Assembly: GCF_030686155.1 (NCBI RefSeq)
Contig: NZ_JAUPEV010000004.1
Span: 1 to 64,000 of the forward strand
From: Helicobacter_J cappadocius
GTDB lineage: Bacteria; Campylobacterota; Campylobacteria; Campylobacterales; Helicobacteraceae
DNA: 64,000 nucleotides
Reading direction: 5' to 3'
The translations under genes were made by a program, and so were the position numbers. Below, piece after piece: positions 62,223 through 64,000 of the stretch. Within the stretch, counting starts at the first letter, position 1, and every line of letters begins with the position of its first letter. The notes beneath the pieces were generated by a model. It ran no database searches. It had not been told where the DNA came from and was given only the letters and a program-made list of their open reading frames with translations.

Positions 62223-63304
62223 TTCTGTCCCCTCAAGTGTTCTATCAATACCCCTAATGGAAAAAAGACAAAAAATGGCAACATTTTAGCTATAACTTTA
62301 AGAGAATCCATTGAATCTAAGCCGTAATTTGCTTGTTGTAAGTAAAGCTCCATAAAATAAGAAATAGGTAAAATATGACTCCAAAAAAGCGCAAATCCAT
62401 CCATTGCGTTTTGCGGATAAGTGATTCCAGCAAACGCCAATCCAGGTGCAGTATAAGCAGCAATAACACCCACGCTTTTTGCCATATTGTGCAAAAATGC
62501 TTGAACAAACATTACAATACCGCTAATTGCACAACTCATCGCTAAAATACCCAAGAATAAAACATTATAACTTCCATTCATGGGGTATCCTATGGTTTGA
62601 AAAAAAACCATCATAGCCATCCCCCAAAAACTAGAGACAACCACATTCATTCCAAATGCTAATAAGTATTTTTTTGCACCAGAAATTTTTCCTATGGCAT
62701 TTAACATTCCCAATGCGATCAATATCTGCCAAGCACATGGCAAAATTAAAGTTATCAAAAACTGTGCATAATCATTGCTAGGATTATACAGTGCTCCAAT
62801 TGTAGAAACAACGGGCATTGCTCCTGAAAAGGCTATTTCAAAATTAGAACTCTTGATAAGTTTCCTAATGGTATCATTTTTTGCATTCATGGTCGCAATT
62901 ACCTTCAAAAAAGAACTATCAAGAGCTTTTCCAATCAATACAAACTGTGCATTATAGTAAAATCCTATCTTGGTTTCTATGCCCAACTTGATATTCTTTT
63001 CTAGTCCATTGGGAATAATTACAAGTCCATAAATATTCCCTTCATTTAGATCAGCCTTAGCTTCAAGAATAGAATTGTATTTTTTAACAACTCTCAGAGT
63101 TGAAGTTGAATCAAGATTGAATTCAACTTCTCTTGAAATCCCACTTTTGTCACCATCAATCACTCCAATAGGAAGTTCTGTAGGCAATCGAATATAAAAT
63201 ATACTATAAATAAGCAGTGCTATAGGTATAGGCAAAATAAAATAAATAGCACACAACATTTTGTTTCTAGCAAAATACACAAGTGCTTTTTTGTAATCAA
63301 TCAT
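62219..63304 (-). CDS. ABC-2 family export permease (YhhJ/YbhR-like), first copy
   Basis: 361-residue permease with the same layout as its neighbour: N-terminal helix (MLCAIYFILPIPIALLIYSIFY), periplasmic domain, and five helices including FAGITYPQNAMDGFALFWSHI. Forms with its partner and the adaptor below an export system reminiscent of E. coli YbhFSR/YhiI. Overlaps the HlyD-like gene by four bases. Confidence 0.85.
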   Translation of the reverse strand: MIDYKKALVYFARNKMLCAIYFILPIPIALLIYSIFYIRLPTELPIGVIDGDKSGISREVEFNLDSTSTLRVVKKYNSILEAKADLNEGNIYGLVIIPNGLEKNIKLGIETKIGFYYNAQFVLIGKALDSSFLKVIATMNAKNDTIRKLIKSSNFEIAFSGAMPVVSTIGALYNPSNDYAQFLITLILPCAWQILIALGMLNAIGKISGAKKYLLAFGMNVVVSSFWGMAMMVFFQTIGYPMNGSYNVLFLGILAMSCAISGIVMFVQAFLHNMAKSVGVIAAYTAPGLAFAGITYPQNAMDGFALFWSHILPISYFMELYLQQANYGLDSMDSLKVIAKMLPFFVFFPLGVLIEHLRGQK

Positions 63305-64000
63305 TTACTTGGATCTAATTTTACAAGCACACTCATGCCTACACGCAAACCTTCAACCTCTTGTATAGGCTTTGCTTCAATCTCAAAACTTTTCATATCA
63401 TAGCCTTTGGTTGCCGAAGTTGCCTTCCAAGTAGCAAATTCACCCATAACAGAGACATAATCAACTTTGAAGGTCACCTTTTTTTCAAGTGCAGGTATAT
63501 AAGCTTGAAAATCTTGACCCACTTGAAATCTTTTGAGATATTTTTCAGGTACAGCAATTTTAAGCCAAGCTTGTTTCATATCCACAATCAAAGCAACGGG
63601 AAATCCGCTAGGACTAAGTTCTCCACTATGTAAAAGAATATTACTCACCTCTCCATCAATTGGAGCATAAGTCTGAATGTCTTTAATATAAGCTTGAACT
63701 TCGCTTACCTGCCCTTTTGCTGCACGTTCTTTTTCAAAAGCTGCCTTTTTGATCTCTGCACTCGCACCATCTAAGGCAATTTTATATTGTTGATAAGCAG
63801 TATTTTCGTTGTATTTTGCACTCTCATAAGCAGTATAAGCTTCATCTCTTCTTTGCAAACTCACTACGCCATTATCATAGAGGCTTTGAATTCTATTGTA
63901 AGTTTTTTCCGCTAAACTAGCCATAGTTTTTGCACTCTGCCAAATATCTTTTGCGGAAATAATAGTTTCTTCTCTAGTTCCTTTATGGGTTTCATCGCTT
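63301..64000 (-). CDS. HlyD-like membrane-fusion adaptor (partial, N-terminus beyond the window)
   Basis: C-terminal 233 or so residues of a periplasmic adaptor, open to the window edge. A coiled-coil hairpin is followed by the second lipoyl half (TYAPIDGEVSNILLHSGELS) and beta-barrel (AWLKIAVPEKYLKRFQVGQD). An internal ATG at 63924 is not the start, since the frame continues upstream with in-family sequence. It feeds the two ABC-2 permeases. Confidence 0.85.
   Translation of the reverse strand, partial: SDETHKGTREETIISAKDIWQSAKTMASLAEKTYNRIQSLYDNGVVSLQRRDEAYTAYESAKYNENTAYQQYKIALDGASAEIKKAAFEKERAAKGQVSEVQAYIKDIQTYAPIDGEVSNILLHSGELSPSGFPVALIVDMKQAWLKIAVPEKYLKRFQVGQDFQAYIPALEKKVTFKVDYVSVMGEFATWKATSATKGYDMKSFEIEAKPIQEVEGLRVGMSVLVKLDPSK

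Overview
The window is AT-rich, densely packed and has very few non-coding gaps. It reads as a chromosomal segment of a Helicobacter species (Campylobacterota) that is probably not H. pylori. The genus call rests on gene content and local order known from H. pylori: csd3 / nudix hydrolase / pgbA / glcD; rpmE / rsmI / SpoU methyltransferase; ybgC / DUF493; acpS / fliL / rsmD; pit / CorC-like / HlyD / two ABC-2 permeases. It is also supported by an Lpp20-type lipoprotein, MqnD (futalosine menaquinone pathway) and a Campylobacterota-type sigma-28 promoter in front of flgM. The blocks are shuffled relative to H. pylori, and the TrpB sequence differs from what I remember of H. pylori TrpB. No database was searched; every family name rests on motif and domain recognition.

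Layout. 0.1-3.7 kb (minus): flagellar late-gene cluster (small membrane protein, flgM, FlgN-like chaperone, flgK, TIGR02757 protein). 3.9-7.8 kb (plus): peptidoglycan endopeptidase Csd3, a NUDT14-like nudix hydrolase, a PgbA-like protein ending in lysine, and a GlcD-type flavoprotein. 7.9-13.0 kb (plus): tripartite MacA-MacB-outer-membrane-factor efflux operon with MacB split into two genes, then ogt. 13.1-13.5 kb: decayed C-terminal remnant of a type I restriction gene hsdR, next to an orphan solute-binding protein. 14.4-18.2 kb: ybgC-DUF493 (plus); then a tautomerase, a TraF-like outer-membrane protein, murB and fliQ (minus). 18.3-21.8 kb: trpCF-trpB-trpA without trpE/G/D. 21.9-28.3 kb: amidohydrolase, aminotransferase, a RodZ-like/periplasmic protein pair, and two RNA methyltransferases plus rpmE.

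28.4-37.3 kb holds the parts of a YejABEF-type peptide ABC importer (all minus). The yejAB and yejEF halves are separated by a TonB-dependent receptor with a Fur-box-like operator and by an oppositely oriented CPBP membrane protease. 37.5-38.8 kb: YeeE/YedE transporter plus TusA-like protein, preceded by a perfect 14-bp-arm inverted repeat. 38.8-49.2 kb: housekeeping genes (trpS, Lpp20-type lipoprotein, BioC-like, secG, frr, pyrE, RDD, atpB, thiE-like, mqnD, msrA, tRNA-fMet, tRNA-Gln, a RibB protein with degenerate RibA domain, cmoA). 49.2-55 kb: thiG, MFS exporter, sodB, PolB-like exonuclease, TRIC-type channel, two very small membrane ORFs and an orphan beta-barrel protein. 55.1-64 kb: phosphate transporter, CorC-like protein, rsmD-fliL-acpS, azlCD, and an ABC-2/HlyD export system truncated by the window end.

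The most unusual items are the interrupted yej operon with its iron-type operator, the small membrane protein translationally coupled to the TRIC channel, the hsdR relic, the truncated trp operon with a variant TrpB, and several strong intergenic palindromes. No CRISPR array, insertion sequence, prophage or clearly new multi-gene defence system was found.
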